Of a DNA stretch of 64,000 nt, positions 39,942 to 48,682 are shown one piece after another (positions within the stretch are counted from its first letter, which is position 1; each line of letters opens with the position of its first letter). The stretch is from Lysobacter sp. Root494 (GTDB lineage: Bacteria > Pseudomonadota > Gammaproteobacteria > Xanthomonadales > Xanthomonadaceae). The notes below the pieces were generated by a model, which saw nothing but the letters and a program-made list of their open reading frames with translations, was not told the origin of the DNA and did no database searches. The translations under genes and the position numbers were made by a program. The stretch spans positions 63,312 to 127,311 of the forward strand of contig NZ_LMFH01000001.1 of assembly GCF_001427225.1 (NCBI RefSeq). Direction: 5' to 3'.

Positions 39942-40418
39942 ATGCGCGAACTGATCCTGCTCCGCCACGCCCACGCCGAACCTGCCGCACCCGGCCAGGC
40001 CGACCTCGACCGGCCGCTGTCCGCGGAAGGCCTCGCCGAAGCGGAGGCCGCTGGCCGCTGGCTCGCGGAGCAACGGCTGGTGCCCGACTGCGTGCTCTGC
40101 TCGCCGTCGCGGCGCTCACGCGAAACGCTGGAAGCCGTTCTCGGCGCGATCGGCTACGTCGACCAGCGCATCGAACCCTCGATCTACGACGCCACGCCGG
40201 GCACGCTGATTTCGCTCGCCGATGCGCATGCGCAGTCCACGCGCCTGCTGATGGTCGGCCACAACCCCGGCTTCGAGCAGCTCGCCGCGCTGCTGCACAG
40301 CGGCCAGTCCGGCGACTACCGCGGCATGCCGCCCGGCGGCATCGCCGTGCTCACGCTGCCCGCGGGCGCCGCGCTGGAACCCGGCGCCGCGCAGCTCAGC
40401 GCCTTCTGGTGGCCGTGA
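39942..40418 (+). CDS. sixA: SixA-type phosphohistidine phosphatase
   Basis: The 158-residue protein is a small histidine phosphatase. The catalytic RH motif is LLRHAHAEP (arginine 8, histidine 9), with SPSRRSRETLEAVL and a second histidine in LLMVGHNPGFEQL. The length and the LDRPLSAEGLAEAEAAGRWL region fit SixA, which removes phosphate from histidine in HPt domains such as that of ArcB. Here it lies close to three phosphorelay proteins, where it might dampen signalling. The YceI gene start overlaps its stop in GTGA, so the two are translationally coupled. Confidence 0.9.
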   Translation: MRELILLRHAHAEPAAPGQADLDRPLSAEGLAEAEAAGRWLAEQRLVPDCVLCSPSRRSRETLEAVLGAIGYVDQRIEPSIYDATPGTLISLADAHAQSTRLLMVGHNPGFEQLAALLHSGQSGDYRGMPPGGIAVLTLPAGAALEPGAAQLSAFWWP

Positions 40419-41017
40419 CCGCACCCACGCGGACCCGGATCGTCTTGCAAGGGAATGCGCTGCGGCGCTTGCTGCACGCCGCGCTCGCATTCGCCTGCCT
40501 GCTGCCGGCGTGGGCCACGGCACAGGCACTGGATCCCGCGCGCAGCCGCATCGAATTCGAACTGGAAACGCGCTGGGGCCAGACCATCACCGGCCACTTC
40601 CCGCGCTACGACGGCGAAGTGGTGGTGTTGCCCGACGGCCGCCACGAAGTGCGCATCCGCCTGGCGACGACGTCGGTGGAAGTCGAAGGCTCGCGCCGCT
40701 ACACGCGGTTCGCGCGCGGCGAACGCTTCCTCGATGCCGAACATCATCCGTGGGTCGAATTCCGCTCCGACCCGTATGCAGGCGAACTGGTGCGCAGCGG
40801 CGGGCCGCTGTACGGCACCCTGAGCATGCACGGCGTCAGCCGACGCGAAGCCTTCATGCTGGAACCGAGCGACTGCGCGCGTCCGGCGCGCGATTGCGAC
40901 GTGGTCGCGCAGGGTCGTGTATTGCGCACGAACTACGGTGTCGAAAGCTGGCGCTGGGCGCTGACCGACGACGTGAATTTCCGTCTGCGCGTGCGGCTGC
41001 AGGCTCCGGCGCCGTAA
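40415..41017 (+). CDS. YceI-family periplasmic protein
   Basis: The 200-residue product has a signal sequence (LRRLLHAALAFACLLPAWAT, cleavage near AQA). A YceI-like beta-barrel pattern follows: LDPARSRIEFELETRWGQTI, GHFPRYDGEVVV, VRIRLATTSVEVEG and FLDAEHHPWVEFRSD, then GTLSMHGVSRREAFML. YceI proteins bind isoprenoid-type lipids in the periplasm. The start is GTG at 40415, overlapping the SixA gene stop; a GTG two codons upstream is also possible. No ATG exists before the signal peptide. The link to the signalling genes is only positional. Confidence 0.85.
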   Translation: MTAPTRTRIVLQGNALRRLLHAALAFACLLPAWATAQALDPARSRIEFELETRWGQTITGHFPRYDGEVVVLPDGRHEVRIRLATTSVEVEGSRRYTRFARGERFLDAEHHPWVEFRSDPYAGELVRSGGPLYGTLSMHGVSRREAFMLEPSDCARPARDCDVVAQGRVLRTNYGVESWRWALTDDVNFRLRVRLQAPAP

Positions 41018-41150
41018 GGTGCAGGATATGGCAAGTGCACCAGGGATTCGTCGCGCAACCGCAAGCCGCACGCCTGTTTTCCCCGCGCACGGCGGTGCGG
41101 TGGGCCGTGCCGCAGCCTGATGGCCTGGCGGCGCCCTACAATCGCCGGCC

Positions 41151-43154
41151 ATGACCCTGTCGTCCCGCTTCGTCCTTGCCCTGTGCGCGCTTGCGTTGAG
41201 TGCGTGCGCGAGCCTGTCGCCGGCGCAGCGCGAACAGAGTGCGCGGATCGTCAGCGCGGCGCGGCCCACCACGGTCGAATGCACGGCAATCGACAAATGC
41301 GCGCAGCCTTCGCCCCTGCGCGATCTCGCCGCGCGCGCGCTGGCCGAATCCACGCCGGAACAGCCGCGCCACTACGCGGTGATCATCGATCGTGGCCCGG
41401 ACGCGATGCTCGCGCGCATCAACCTGATCCGCGCCGCGACCACGCGCATCGACCTGCAGACCTACATCTTCGACGAGGACGATGCCGGGCAGCTGGTGCT
41501 GGACGAACTCCTTGCCGCCGCGCGCCGCGGCGTCCAGGTACGCCTGCTGCTCGACCAGCTCTCGGCGCTGCGACGCGTGGAAACACTGGCCGCGCTCGCT
41601 GGCGCGCACGCCAACTTCGAAGTGCGCATCTACAACCCGGTGCTGCACCGTGCGCGCATCAACTATCCGCAGTACGCCGTCGCCGCCGCGTGCTGCTGGA
41701 AGCGGCTCAACCAGCGCATGCATTCCAAGATGCTGCTGGTCGACAGCGCGATCGGCATCACCGGCGGGCGCAACTACCAGGACGACTATTACGACTGGGA
41801 CGACGAGTTCAACTTCCGTGACCGCGACCTGCTCGTCGCCGGCCCGGTCGCCGCGACGATGGACGCCGCGTTCGTCACCTTCTGGAACGATCGCCGCAGC
41901 GTGCCCGTGGAAAATCTGCGCGACGTGCACAAGCTGCTCGTCGACAGCGGCGTGCCTTCGCTGAAGCCGCCAACGTTCGAGCGGCCGCAGCGCGCGGAAA
42001 CAATGCGTCGTGACGCGGTTGATCCGGAGATCGTGCAGCAGCGCCTGGTGGCAAGCGCGATCGCGGTGGGCGACGTGCATTACGTGTCCGATACGCCGGT
42101 GAAGCAGCGCCGCGCCGGCCGCGAACGCGACTGGACATCGGACAGACTGCGCCAGCTGATCGAAACGGCGCAGGGCGAAGTGATGCTGCAGACGCCTTAT
42201 CTGGTGATGTCGAGGCCGGCACAGGCGATGTTCCGGCGCATGCACGCGCGCAAGCCACGCCCGCGGGTGATCGTGTCGACCAATTCGCTCGCATCCACCG
42301 ACGCGTTCATCGCCTATGCGCTGTCGTACAAGTACAAGCGCCGCTACCTGCGCGAATTCGGCTTCGACATCTACGAATACAAGCCGTTCCCGCTGGACGC
42401 GCCGATCGACATCGCCGCGACCGGTGCGGAGCTGCCGGACCTGCTCGACAGCGAGCAGGGGCCGAGCGAAGCGCTGCCGCGTCCGGGTCCCGGCTCGGGG
42501 TCGGGCGCCGACGGTGCGCGGAGTGCTGCCGAGGTCCGCAAGGATCGACAGGCGCAGCGCCGCCGTTACCGCGAGCCGGGCAGTGTCGTTTATCGCTACC
42601 AGCCGCCGCTATCGCGTGAATACGCCGCCAAGCGCTACGGCCGCCGCCGCGCGAACGAACCGGTGCCGCTCGCGCGCGCGGGCGTGCGCATCGGCCTGCA
42701 TGCGAAGTCGGTGGTGATCGACGAACGCATCGGCGTGATCGGCACGCACAACTTCGATCCGCGCGGCGACACCTACAACACCGAGAGCGCGGTGGTGATC
42801 GAGGACCCGGGCTTCGCCCGCGCACTGGCCGACAGCATCCGCCGCGACATCCAGCCTGAGAACGCGTGGGTGATCGCACCGCGCGACAAGCCGCCGCTGT
42901 TTTCGGGGCTCGAATATTCCATCGGCAAGATGTCCGAGCGGCTGCCGATCTTCGACCTGTGGCCGATGCGTTACGCCACCAGTTACGAATTCATGCCCGG
43001 CCCGGCATGCCCGCAACCGCTGCCGCGCAATCATCCTGGCTTCCGCGCGTGTTACCGGCCGGTCGGTGATTTCCCGGAAGTGAACGTCGGCCTGAAGTCG
43101 CTCACGACGCGTGTGTTCACCGCGTTTGGTGCCGGACTCGCGCCGATCCTGTAA
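41151..43154 (+). CDS. Phospholipase D-family lipoprotein (cardiolipin synthase ClsC-like)
   Basis: The 667-residue product has a lipoprotein signal ending LALSAC (lipobox, cysteine near residue 19) and two HKD phosphodiesterase motifs. The first is HSKMLLVDSAIGITGGRN; the second is HAKSVVIDERIGVIGTHNFD. DLQTYIFDEDDAGQLVLDEL lies before motif one. The family (ClsC type) transfers phosphatidyl groups to make cardiolipin. Between the two motifs is an inserted region of about 60 residues rich in glycine, proline and arginine (PRPGPGSGSGADGARS), probably disordered. The ATG at 41151 gives the complete lipoprotein signal. It stands alone, with intergenic repeats downstream. Confidence 0.9.
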   Translation: MTLSSRFVLALCALALSACASLSPAQREQSARIVSAARPTTVECTAIDKCAQPSPLRDLAARALAESTPEQPRHYAVIIDRGPDAMLARINLIRAATTRIDLQTYIFDEDDAGQLVLDELLAAARRGVQVRLLLDQLSALRRVETLAALAGAHANFEVRIYNPVLHRARINYPQYAVAAACCWKRLNQRMHSKMLLVDSAIGITGGRNYQDDYYDWDDEFNFRDRDLLVAGPVAATMDAAFVTFWNDRRSVPVENLRDVHKLLVDSGVPSLKPPTFERPQRAETMRRDAVDPEIVQQRLVASAIAVGDVHYVSDTPVKQRRAGRERDWTSDRLRQLIETAQGEVMLQTPYLVMSRPAQAMFRRMHARKPRPRVIVSTNSLASTDAFIAYALSYKYKRRYLREFGFDIYEYKPFPLDAPIDIAATGAELPDLLDSEQGPSEALPRPGPGSGSGADGARSAAEVRKDRQAQRRRYREPGSVVYRYQPPLSREYAAKRYGRRRANEPVPLARAGVRIGLHAKSVVIDERIGVIGTHNFDPRGDTYNTESAVVIEDPGFARALADSIRRDIQPENAWVIAPRDKPPLFSGLEYSIGKMSERLPIFDLWPMRYATSYEFMPGPACPQPLPRNHPGFRACYRPVGDFPEVNVGLKSLTTRVFTAFGAGLAPIL

Positions 43155-43164
43155 TCACAAGCCA

Positions 43165-43345
43165 TTCTCCCTCGCCCCGCTTGCGGGGCGAGGGACAGCG
43201 TTGCGATAGCAACGCAGGGTGAGGGGCCGTTGCGAGAAGCAAAACAACTCGCTCGCCTCCCCTCACACCCCAAGAGTGCTTCCTGCGGGCGTCCGTCCTT
43301 CGGGCACCTTCTCCCCGCATGCGGGAGAAGCGAAGCGCCACGTCA
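43165..43345. repeat. Dispersed intergenic repeat with CTCGCCCCGC hairpin
   Basis: CTCGCCCCGCTTGCGGGGCG (starting about 43172) forms a strong hairpin. GACAGCGTTGCGATAGCAAC, GCAGGGTGAGGGG and TTCTCCCCGCATGCGGGAGA follow, all typical of a common proteobacterial intergenic repeat. It fills the gap between the convergent phospholipase and M20 hydrolase genes and probably ends transcription from both sides. Confidence 0.7.
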
Positions 43346-43353
43346 GGCGCGCC

Positions 43354-44685
43354 TTATTGCGCCCCGCCATGCAGGTAATCCAGCGTCACCTGCAGCATCG
43401 CGCGCAGGCCGAGATCGAGCGCCGATTCGTCCATGTTGAACTGCGGCGAATGATTGCTCGGCGCCGTCGCCGGATCGATGCCTTTCGCCGTCGCGCCCAC
43501 GAAGAAATACATCGACGGCACTTCCCTCGCGAAGTACGCATAGTCTTCCGCGCCCATCTGCAGCGGCGGTTCGACCACGTTGTCCTTGCCCGCGACCGCT
43601 TCCAGGCTCGGGAGCATGCGCGCGGTCAATTCCGGATTGTTGACCGTGACCGGATTGCCCGGCGCATCGGGTATGCGCGCTTCGGCGGTTGCGCCGTGCG
43701 CGGCGCTGACGTGCTCGGCGACGTTCTTCAGGTCGGCGAAGATCTTCTCGCGCATGCCGGGATCGAACGTGCGGATCGTGCCGCTCATCTCGACGTCGTC
43801 GGGAATGATGTTGAAGCGGATGCCGCCGTGCACGGTGCCGAAGGTGACGACCGCCGGCAGCTTCGCCAGGTCGGTGCGACGCGAAACGATCGTCTGGGCG
43901 GTGCCGATCACGTCGGCCGCGGCGACGACCGGGTCGATGCCGCCCCACGGCCGCGAGCCGTGCGTCTGTCGTCCCTTCACCTTGATGGTGAAGCGGTCCG
44001 AGGCCGCCATCAGCGGTCCCTGGCGCACGCCGATCTGCCCGGCCTGCAGCGTCGAGAACACATGCAGGCCGAAGATAGCGTCCGGTTTGAACGTCTTGAA
44101 AACGCCTTCCTCGAGCATCATTGGCGCGCCACCTTTTTCGCCCGGAGGCACGCCTTCTTCCGCCGGCTGGAACACCAGCATCACCGAGCCCCGAAGCTCC
44201 TTGCGCATCGCCACCAGTGCATCGGCGACGCCGAGCAGGATGCTGGTGTGCCCATCATGGCCGCACGCGTGCATCACGCCGGTGGCCTGGCCGTTGAAGG
44301 TCGCCGTCACCTTCGATGCGAACGGCAATCCGGTCTGCTCGGTGACGGGCAACGCATCCATGTCGGCGCGCAACGCGACTTTCGGGCCCGACTTGCCGCC
44401 CTCGATGATCGCCAACACGCCGTGGTGGGCGACGCCGGTCTGCGGTTTCAGGCCGAGCGAACGCAGGTGTCCGGCGACTTTCGCCGCAGTGCGTTCCTCG
44501 CGATTGGACAGCTCCGGGTTCTGGTGGAAGTCGCGGCGCCAGGCGATCAGCCTCGCCTGCTCGGCTTTCGCCGCGGCGGCGACTTCGGGGCGCTGCGCGG
44601 ACTGCGCGAGGACACCGAATGCGCACAACGACCAACACGCACCGAAAACCAGCACACGGGAAAGGGGAAGGGCCGCACGACGCAT
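43354..44685 (-). CDS. Exported M20-family amidohydrolase/peptidase
   Basis: The 443-residue product has a signal peptide (MRRAALPLSRVLVFGACWSL, cleavage near VLAQ). The M20D amidohydrolase domain follows: AWRRDFHQNPELSNREERTA, RADMDALPVTEQTGLPFAS and VMHACGHDGHTSILLG (zinc ligands). FQPAEEGVPPGEKGG carries the catalytic glutamates, and QMGAEDYAYFAREVP and SNHSPQFNMDE carry further ligands. Relatives remove N-acyl groups from amino acids or peptides. The ATG at 44685 follows CGGAG. It is divergent from the amino-acid permease gene 267 bp away, and the two may work together on peptide or amino-acid scavenging. Confidence 0.93.
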   Translation of the reverse strand: MRRAALPLSRVLVFGACWSLCAFGVLAQSAQRPEVAAAAKAEQARLIAWRRDFHQNPELSNREERTAAKVAGHLRSLGLKPQTGVAHHGVLAIIEGGKSGPKVALRADMDALPVTEQTGLPFASKVTATFNGQATGVMHACGHDGHTSILLGVADALVAMRKELRGSVMLVFQPAEEGVPPGEKGGAPMMLEEGVFKTFKPDAIFGLHVFSTLQAGQIGVRQGPLMAASDRFTIKVKGRQTHGSRPWGGIDPVVAAADVIGTAQTIVSRRTDLAKLPAVVTFGTVHGGIRFNIIPDDVEMSGTIRTFDPGMREKIFADLKNVAEHVSAAHGATAEARIPDAPGNPVTVNNPELTARMLPSLEAVAGKDNVVEPPLQMGAEDYAYFAREVPSMYFFVGATAKGIDPATAPSNHSPQFNMDESALDLGLRAMLQVTLDYLHGGAQ

Positions 44686-44952
44686 GGAGAACTCCGGCAC
44701 GGAAAGCGCCGATGCTAACCGCAAAGCCGCGCCGCTCCTGTGCCGCGCATGGCGGCGCATGTTGAGAAGCGTCTCTGCGACGACGTGGTCAATGGGGTGC
44801 GGCAAGCAATGCCTGCGCGCTTCACGCGAGCCGCTCGCGGTGACGCGACACAAATGACGGTGCCGCCGCGCCGGAACAAGCATATGTCCGCCCGTACTTG
44901 GAGCGGCGCCTTCCGCATGCGACCCTGCGCCGACTCCGCCAGGCTGCCGCCG

Positions 44953-46284
44953 ATGAACGACTCCAGGCCACTGCTCCACGGCGCTCCCCTGCGCGGCGAC
45001 GCGGCACTGCTGCGCGCGGTGGGCTCCTTCGCGCTCACCGCCGCGGTGATCAACATCATCGTCGGTGGCGGCATCTTCCGCATGCCTTCCGCCCTGGCGG
45101 CGCAGATGGGGGCCGCGGCGCCGCTGGCACTGGTCGCCGGCGCGTTCGCGATCATTCCGATCGCGCTTTGCTTCGCCGCGGTGGGCAGCCGCGTGCAGGT
45201 GACCGGCGGGCCGTACAGCTATCTCGGTGCGACGTTCGGACCCTTCGCGGGCTTCATCGGCGGTGCGTTGCTGTGGATCAGCAACTTCACCTCGAGTGCC
45301 GGCGTCGCCGCGGCGCTGTCGGTGCAGGTCGCGAACCTCGTGCCCGCGTTTGCGCCGCCGTTGCCGCGTGCGTTGCTGCTGACGTTGGTGTACGCGGCGC
45401 TGTTCGCGCTGAACGCGTTCGGCGTGAAGCTCGGCGCGCGCGCGATCACCACGCTGGCCGCGTTGAAGCTGACGCCGCTGTTCCTGCTCGCGGCGATCGG
45501 CGTGTTCTTCGTCGACTGGAGCCAGGTGAGTTTCGCGATCGGCGACGTGCCCTCATGGGGCGCGCTGGGCGCGTCGATGGTGCTGGTGATGTTCGCGTAT
45601 TCGGGCATGGAAACCGCGCTGGTGCCCTCCGGCGAACTCAACGATCCCGCGCGCGACGTGCCGCGCGCGACGATGGTGGCGATCCTGCTCGTGGTGCTGC
45701 TCTATATCGGTCTGCAGGTCGTTGGCCAGGGCCTGCTCGACGCGGAACTGGCGAAGAGTGGCGTACCCGTCGCCGACACCGCGGCCGCATTGTGGGGACC
45801 GGGCCGCGTACTGCTGCTCGTTACTGCGTGCATCTCGATGGCCGGCTTCCTGATGGGCAATCTCTTCGGCACCGCGCGTCTGGTGTTCGCGCTTGGTCGC
45901 GACGGTTATCTGCCCAGTATCTTCGGTACCGTCAGTGCGACACACCGCGTGCCGCTGTGGGCACTGGCCGCGCATGCGGTGCTGGCGTGGAGCCTTGCGA
46001 TTGCCGGCAACTTCGATGCGCTGGCGCTGATTTCCGGTGGTGCGATCTGCCTGGTGTACGGACTGGTGAGCCTCGCCGCGTGGCGCGCGCAATCGTTGGA
46101 CCTGCGCGAACGCGGCGACCGGCCGTTCGTGTTGCCGGGCGGCTTCACCGTGCCGCTGCTCGCGATTGCCGCGATGACCGCGATCCTCACCACGCTCACC
46201 GGCAAGGAATGGCGCGCGATAGGTATCGCGCTCGCGGTGCTGGTGGTCGTCTACTCGCTGCTCAAGTTGCGTCGTCGCCCCTGA
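44953..46284 (+). CDS. APC-family amino-acid permease
   Basis: The 443-residue inner-membrane protein has about twelve hydrophobic helices. Its first helix shows the APC signature AAVINIIVGGGIFRMPSALA. GSRVQVTGGPYSYLGATFGP, MVLVMFAYSGMETALVPSGEL and RLVFALGRDGYLPSIFG follow. It should bring in an amino acid by proton symport. I chose the ATG at 44953, closest to the start of the first helix; the frame is open from 44740 but the extra residues are arginine-rich and unlike a leader. Substrate not assignable. Confidence 0.9.
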   Translation: MNDSRPLLHGAPLRGDAALLRAVGSFALTAAVINIIVGGGIFRMPSALAAQMGAAAPLALVAGAFAIIPIALCFAAVGSRVQVTGGPYSYLGATFGPFAGFIGGALLWISNFTSSAGVAAALSVQVANLVPAFAPPLPRALLLTLVYAALFALNAFGVKLGARAITTLAALKLTPLFLLAAIGVFFVDWSQVSFAIGDVPSWGALGASMVLVMFAYSGMETALVPSGELNDPARDVPRATMVAILLVVLLYIGLQVVGQGLLDAELAKSGVPVADTAAALWGPGRVLLLVTACISMAGFLMGNLFGTARLVFALGRDGYLPSIFGTVSATHRVPLWALAAHAVLAWSLAIAGNFDALALISGGAICLVYGLVSLAAWRAQSLDLRERGDRPFVLPGGFTVPLLAIAAMTAILTTLTGKEWRAIGIALAVLVVVYSLLKLRRRP

Positions 46285-46290
46285 GTCGCG

Positions 46291-46668
46291 TCATGCTGGC
46301 CCGACGAGGTTGGCGTCGCGGGCCAGCTTCCAGCGGCCGTTATCGCGGCGCAGGACGGTAAGCGCATAGCCCGCGCGGACCATGGTCTCGCCAGCGGGTG
46401 GCGTCACCCGCACGGTCAGGTGTGAACGCATGAACGCCCAGTCGCCGCTGACCTGGATTTCCTCGATGTCGCTCTCGCCGTCGATGTGCAGCGCGGACTG
46501 CGCCTGCGCGGTTTCGGCGAATTGCGCCTTGCCGAACGGCGCCTGGCCGGGCACGAGAAACACGGCGTCATCGGTCATGAGATCGAGCACCGCCTGCACA
46601 TCGCCGGCCTTCGTCGCGGCCATCCAGGTGGCGACCAGCTCGCGGATCTCGGCTTCGTCATTGCGCAT
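46291..46668 (-). CDS. SnoaL-like / SgcJ-EcaC-type small protein
   Basis: The 125-residue soluble protein shows the NTF2-like fold pattern of the SgcJ/EcaC group: EIRELVATWMAATKAGDVQA, LDLMTDDAVFLVPGQAPFGK and DWAFMRSHLTVRVTPPAG, ending ALTVLRRDNGRWKLARDAN. No catalytic role is settled for the group. The stop is six bases from the convergent permease gene. It lies downstream of zapE on the same strand (39 bp) and may be read through from it. Confidence 0.85.
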   Translation of the reverse strand: MRNDEAEIRELVATWMAATKAGDVQAVLDLMTDDAVFLVPGQAPFGKAQFAETAQAQSALHIDGESDIEEIQVSGDWAFMRSHLTVRVTPPAGETMVRAGYALTVLRRDNGRWKLARDANLVGPA

Positions 46669-46707
46669 CGTTCGACTCCGATGAAGGACGCTGCCGCCTG
46701 CGCGGCA

Positions 46708-47859
46708 TCAGCTCCGGTGTTCGAGCGCCAGGTATTCGGCTGACTGCATTTCGATCAGGCGCGAGGCAGTGCGCTCGAAGGCATGGTTGAGCCTGGTACC
46801 GGCGTACAGCATCGTCGGCGATGCTGCAGCGGTGCAGATGAAGTTGACGTGGCGGTCGTACAGTTCGTCGATGAGGTGCACGAAGCGGCGCGCCGGATCG
46901 TTGTTGGTGTCGTCGAACTGCGGGATGCCGCCGAGCAGGATGGTGTGGTGCTCGGTCGCGATCTCGATGTAGTCGCTGGCCGCGCGCGGGCCTTCGCAGA
47001 GCGCCGCGAAGTCGAACCAGGCGTGGCCTTCGGCAGCGGCGCGGACCGGAATCTCGCGGCCATCGATCACCATCTGCCCGGCTTCGCCCATGCACGGATC
47101 GCAGGGCAGGCCGGCGGTGAGTTCGCGCCAGCGCGTCGCCAGCCAGTCGTCCGATTGCGCATCGAGCGGCGTGCGATACACCGGCGATCTGGTCAGCGCG
47201 CGCAGGCGGTAATCGTTGGGGCTGTCGAGCAGCAGCTCGACGGTGTGCTGCTGCAGTTGCGCGATCGCGGGAAGGAAGCGCTCGCGTTGCAGGCCATGCG
47301 CATACAGGTTCGCCGGCGCGGTATTGGAACTCGTCACCAGCGCAACGCCTTCCGCGAACAGGCGCTCGAGCAGGCGCCCCAGCAACATCGCGTCGCCGAT
47401 GTCGTTGACGAAGAACTCGTCGAGCACCAGCACGCGCAGGTTGCGCCGCCATTCGCTCGCGATCTTCGCCAGCGGATCGCTCTCGCCGGCATGCGCGCGC
47501 AAGGCCGCGTGCACTTCGCGCATGAAGCGGTGGAAATGGGTGCGGCGTTTCTCGGTGATCGGAAGCCCGTCGAAGAACAGGTCGATCAGGAAGGTCTTGC
47601 CACGGCCCACGCCGCCCCACAGATACAGGCCGCGCGGGGCTTCGGCCTTCTTGCCGAACAGCGAATCGAGCAGCCCGCGCCTGACCGGCTGCGTGAGCGC
47701 CACATGCAGGCGATCGAGTTCGCGCAGCGCGGCATGCTGCGCCGGATCATCGTTCCACTCGCCGCGCGCGGCGCCTTCGGCATAGCGCTGCGATGGCAGC
47801 GGTGCGGTCTCATCCGCGACAGGCGTCGACGCGAGCTGCTTCGATTGCGGTTGCTTCAA
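46708..47859 (-). CDS. zapE: Cell division protein ZapE (AFG1-type ATPase)
   Basis: The 383-residue ATPase has Walker A LYLWGGVGRGKTFLIDLFFD, Walker B LRVLVLDEFFVNDIGDAMLL and the family motif LVTSSNTAPANLYAHGLQRE. GGIPQFDDTNNDPARRFVHL lies near the end. ZapE in E. coli associates with FtsZ and helps division under stress; mitochondrial homologues are AFG1/LACE1. The start appears to be TTG at 47859, overlapping the TGA of the upstream hydrolase gene in TTGA. No ATG or GTG gives a full N-terminus, so translation is probably coupled. Confidence 0.92.
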   Translation of the reverse strand: MKQPQSKQLASTPVADETAPLPSQRYAEGAARGEWNDDPAQHAALRELDRLHVALTQPVRRGLLDSLFGKKAEAPRGLYLWGGVGRGKTFLIDLFFDGLPITEKRRTHFHRFMREVHAALRAHAGESDPLAKIASEWRRNLRVLVLDEFFVNDIGDAMLLGRLLERLFAEGVALVTSSNTAPANLYAHGLQRERFLPAIAQLQQHTVELLLDSPNDYRLRALTRSPVYRTPLDAQSDDWLATRWRELTAGLPCDPCMGEAGQMVIDGREIPVRAAAEGHAWFDFAALCEGPRAASDYIEIATEHHTILLGGIPQFDDTNNDPARRFVHLIDELYDRHVNFICTAAASPTMLYAGTRLNHAFERTASRLIEMQSAEYLALEHRS

Positions 47860-48539
47860 TCGGCCACCGGGTTCGGAAGATACGGCCGGATGCCGGCCTT
47901 GATCGCGCCACGCAGGTCCATCAGGCGGCGATGGAAGAAGTGGCTGGTGTCGGGGATGCGCACGAGTTCCGCCGGTTGCGACAGCTGCGGCCGGACCGAA
48001 TCGAACCAGTCGTAGACTGCCTGCGGCTCGACGACTTCGTCGGCGTCGCCCTGCACGATCAGCCACGGGCAATCCGGCAGCGAAATCGTGCTGAAGTCCC
48101 AGCTGCGCCCCGCGGCGGGCGGCGCGATCGAAATCAGCATGCCGGGTTTGAGTTCGGCCGCGCACTTGATGGTCACGTAGGAACCGAAACTGAAACCGGC
48201 CAGCCACAGCTGCGCATCCGGGCGCTGCTCGCGTACCCAGCGCGCGACGAAGCGGAGGTCGTCGGATTCGCCCTGGCCATTGTCGAAGTGGCCGTGCGAG
48301 GTGCCGGTGCCGCGGAAGTTGAATCGCACCGTCGCAATCCCCGACTCGCGCAACGCACGCGCGGCCATGGTCACGACCTTGTTGTGCATCGTGCCGCCTT
48401 CGGTGGGCAGCGGATGGCAGACGATGGCGACGACGGGCTGCGGCGCGCCTTCGGGCAGGTCGATCGCGGTTTCGAGTGCGCCGACCGGGCCAGGCAGGCT
48501 CAGCGCCGTGGATTCGCTGGGGAACGTGGGGGCGCTCAT
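47856..48539 (-). CDS. Alpha/beta hydrolase
   Basis: The 227-residue cytoplasmic protein has the nucleophile elbow GFSFGSY (serine), an acid in VQGDADEVVEP and histidine in DTSHFFHRRL. The start region AIVCHPLPTEGGTMHNKVVT and FNFRGTGTSHGHFD is typical of the small CocE/NonD-like or YsfC-type hydrolases widespread in proteobacteria. Substrate is unknown. The ATG at 48539 gives the usual short N-terminus; no strong ribosome site is visible. The gene precedes and overlaps zapE. Confidence 0.88.
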   Translation of the reverse strand: MSAPTFPSESTALSLPGPVGALETAIDLPEGAPQPVVAIVCHPLPTEGGTMHNKVVTMAARALRESGIATVRFNFRGTGTSHGHFDNGQGESDDLRFVARWVREQRPDAQLWLAGFSFGSYVTIKCAAELKPGMLISIAPPAAGRSWDFSTISLPDCPWLIVQGDADEVVEPQAVYDWFDSVRPQLSQPAELVRIPDTSHFFHRRLMDLRGAIKAGIRPYLPNPVAD

Positions 48540-48638
48540 GCGCAGATGATAAAGGCCCCGCGTGGACGACAGCGAAAAGCAGATCCGTTCTGACGGCGCG
48601 CGCCTGCGCGACAGGAGTGCACGCAGCACAAGAACGAC

Positions 48639-48660
48639 AACGCCGCCCGAAGGCGGCGTT
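48639..48660 (-). terminator. Terminator of the cytochrome c5 gene
   Basis: AACGCCGCC and GGCGGCGTT form a nine-pair stem around CGAA. On the minus strand it follows the cytochrome stop by about 20 bases and is followed by the T-rich sequence GTCGTTCTTGTG. Confidence 0.65.
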
Positions 48661-48682
48661 GCAGATCGCCGAACGACAGCAA

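Noticed and set aside
43155-43353. tRNA or small RNA gene between the phospholipase and hydrolase genes
   Set aside because: The hairpins match dispersed intergenic repeats; no cloverleaf or CCA end can be built. I found no tRNA-like fold in any other gap of the window.
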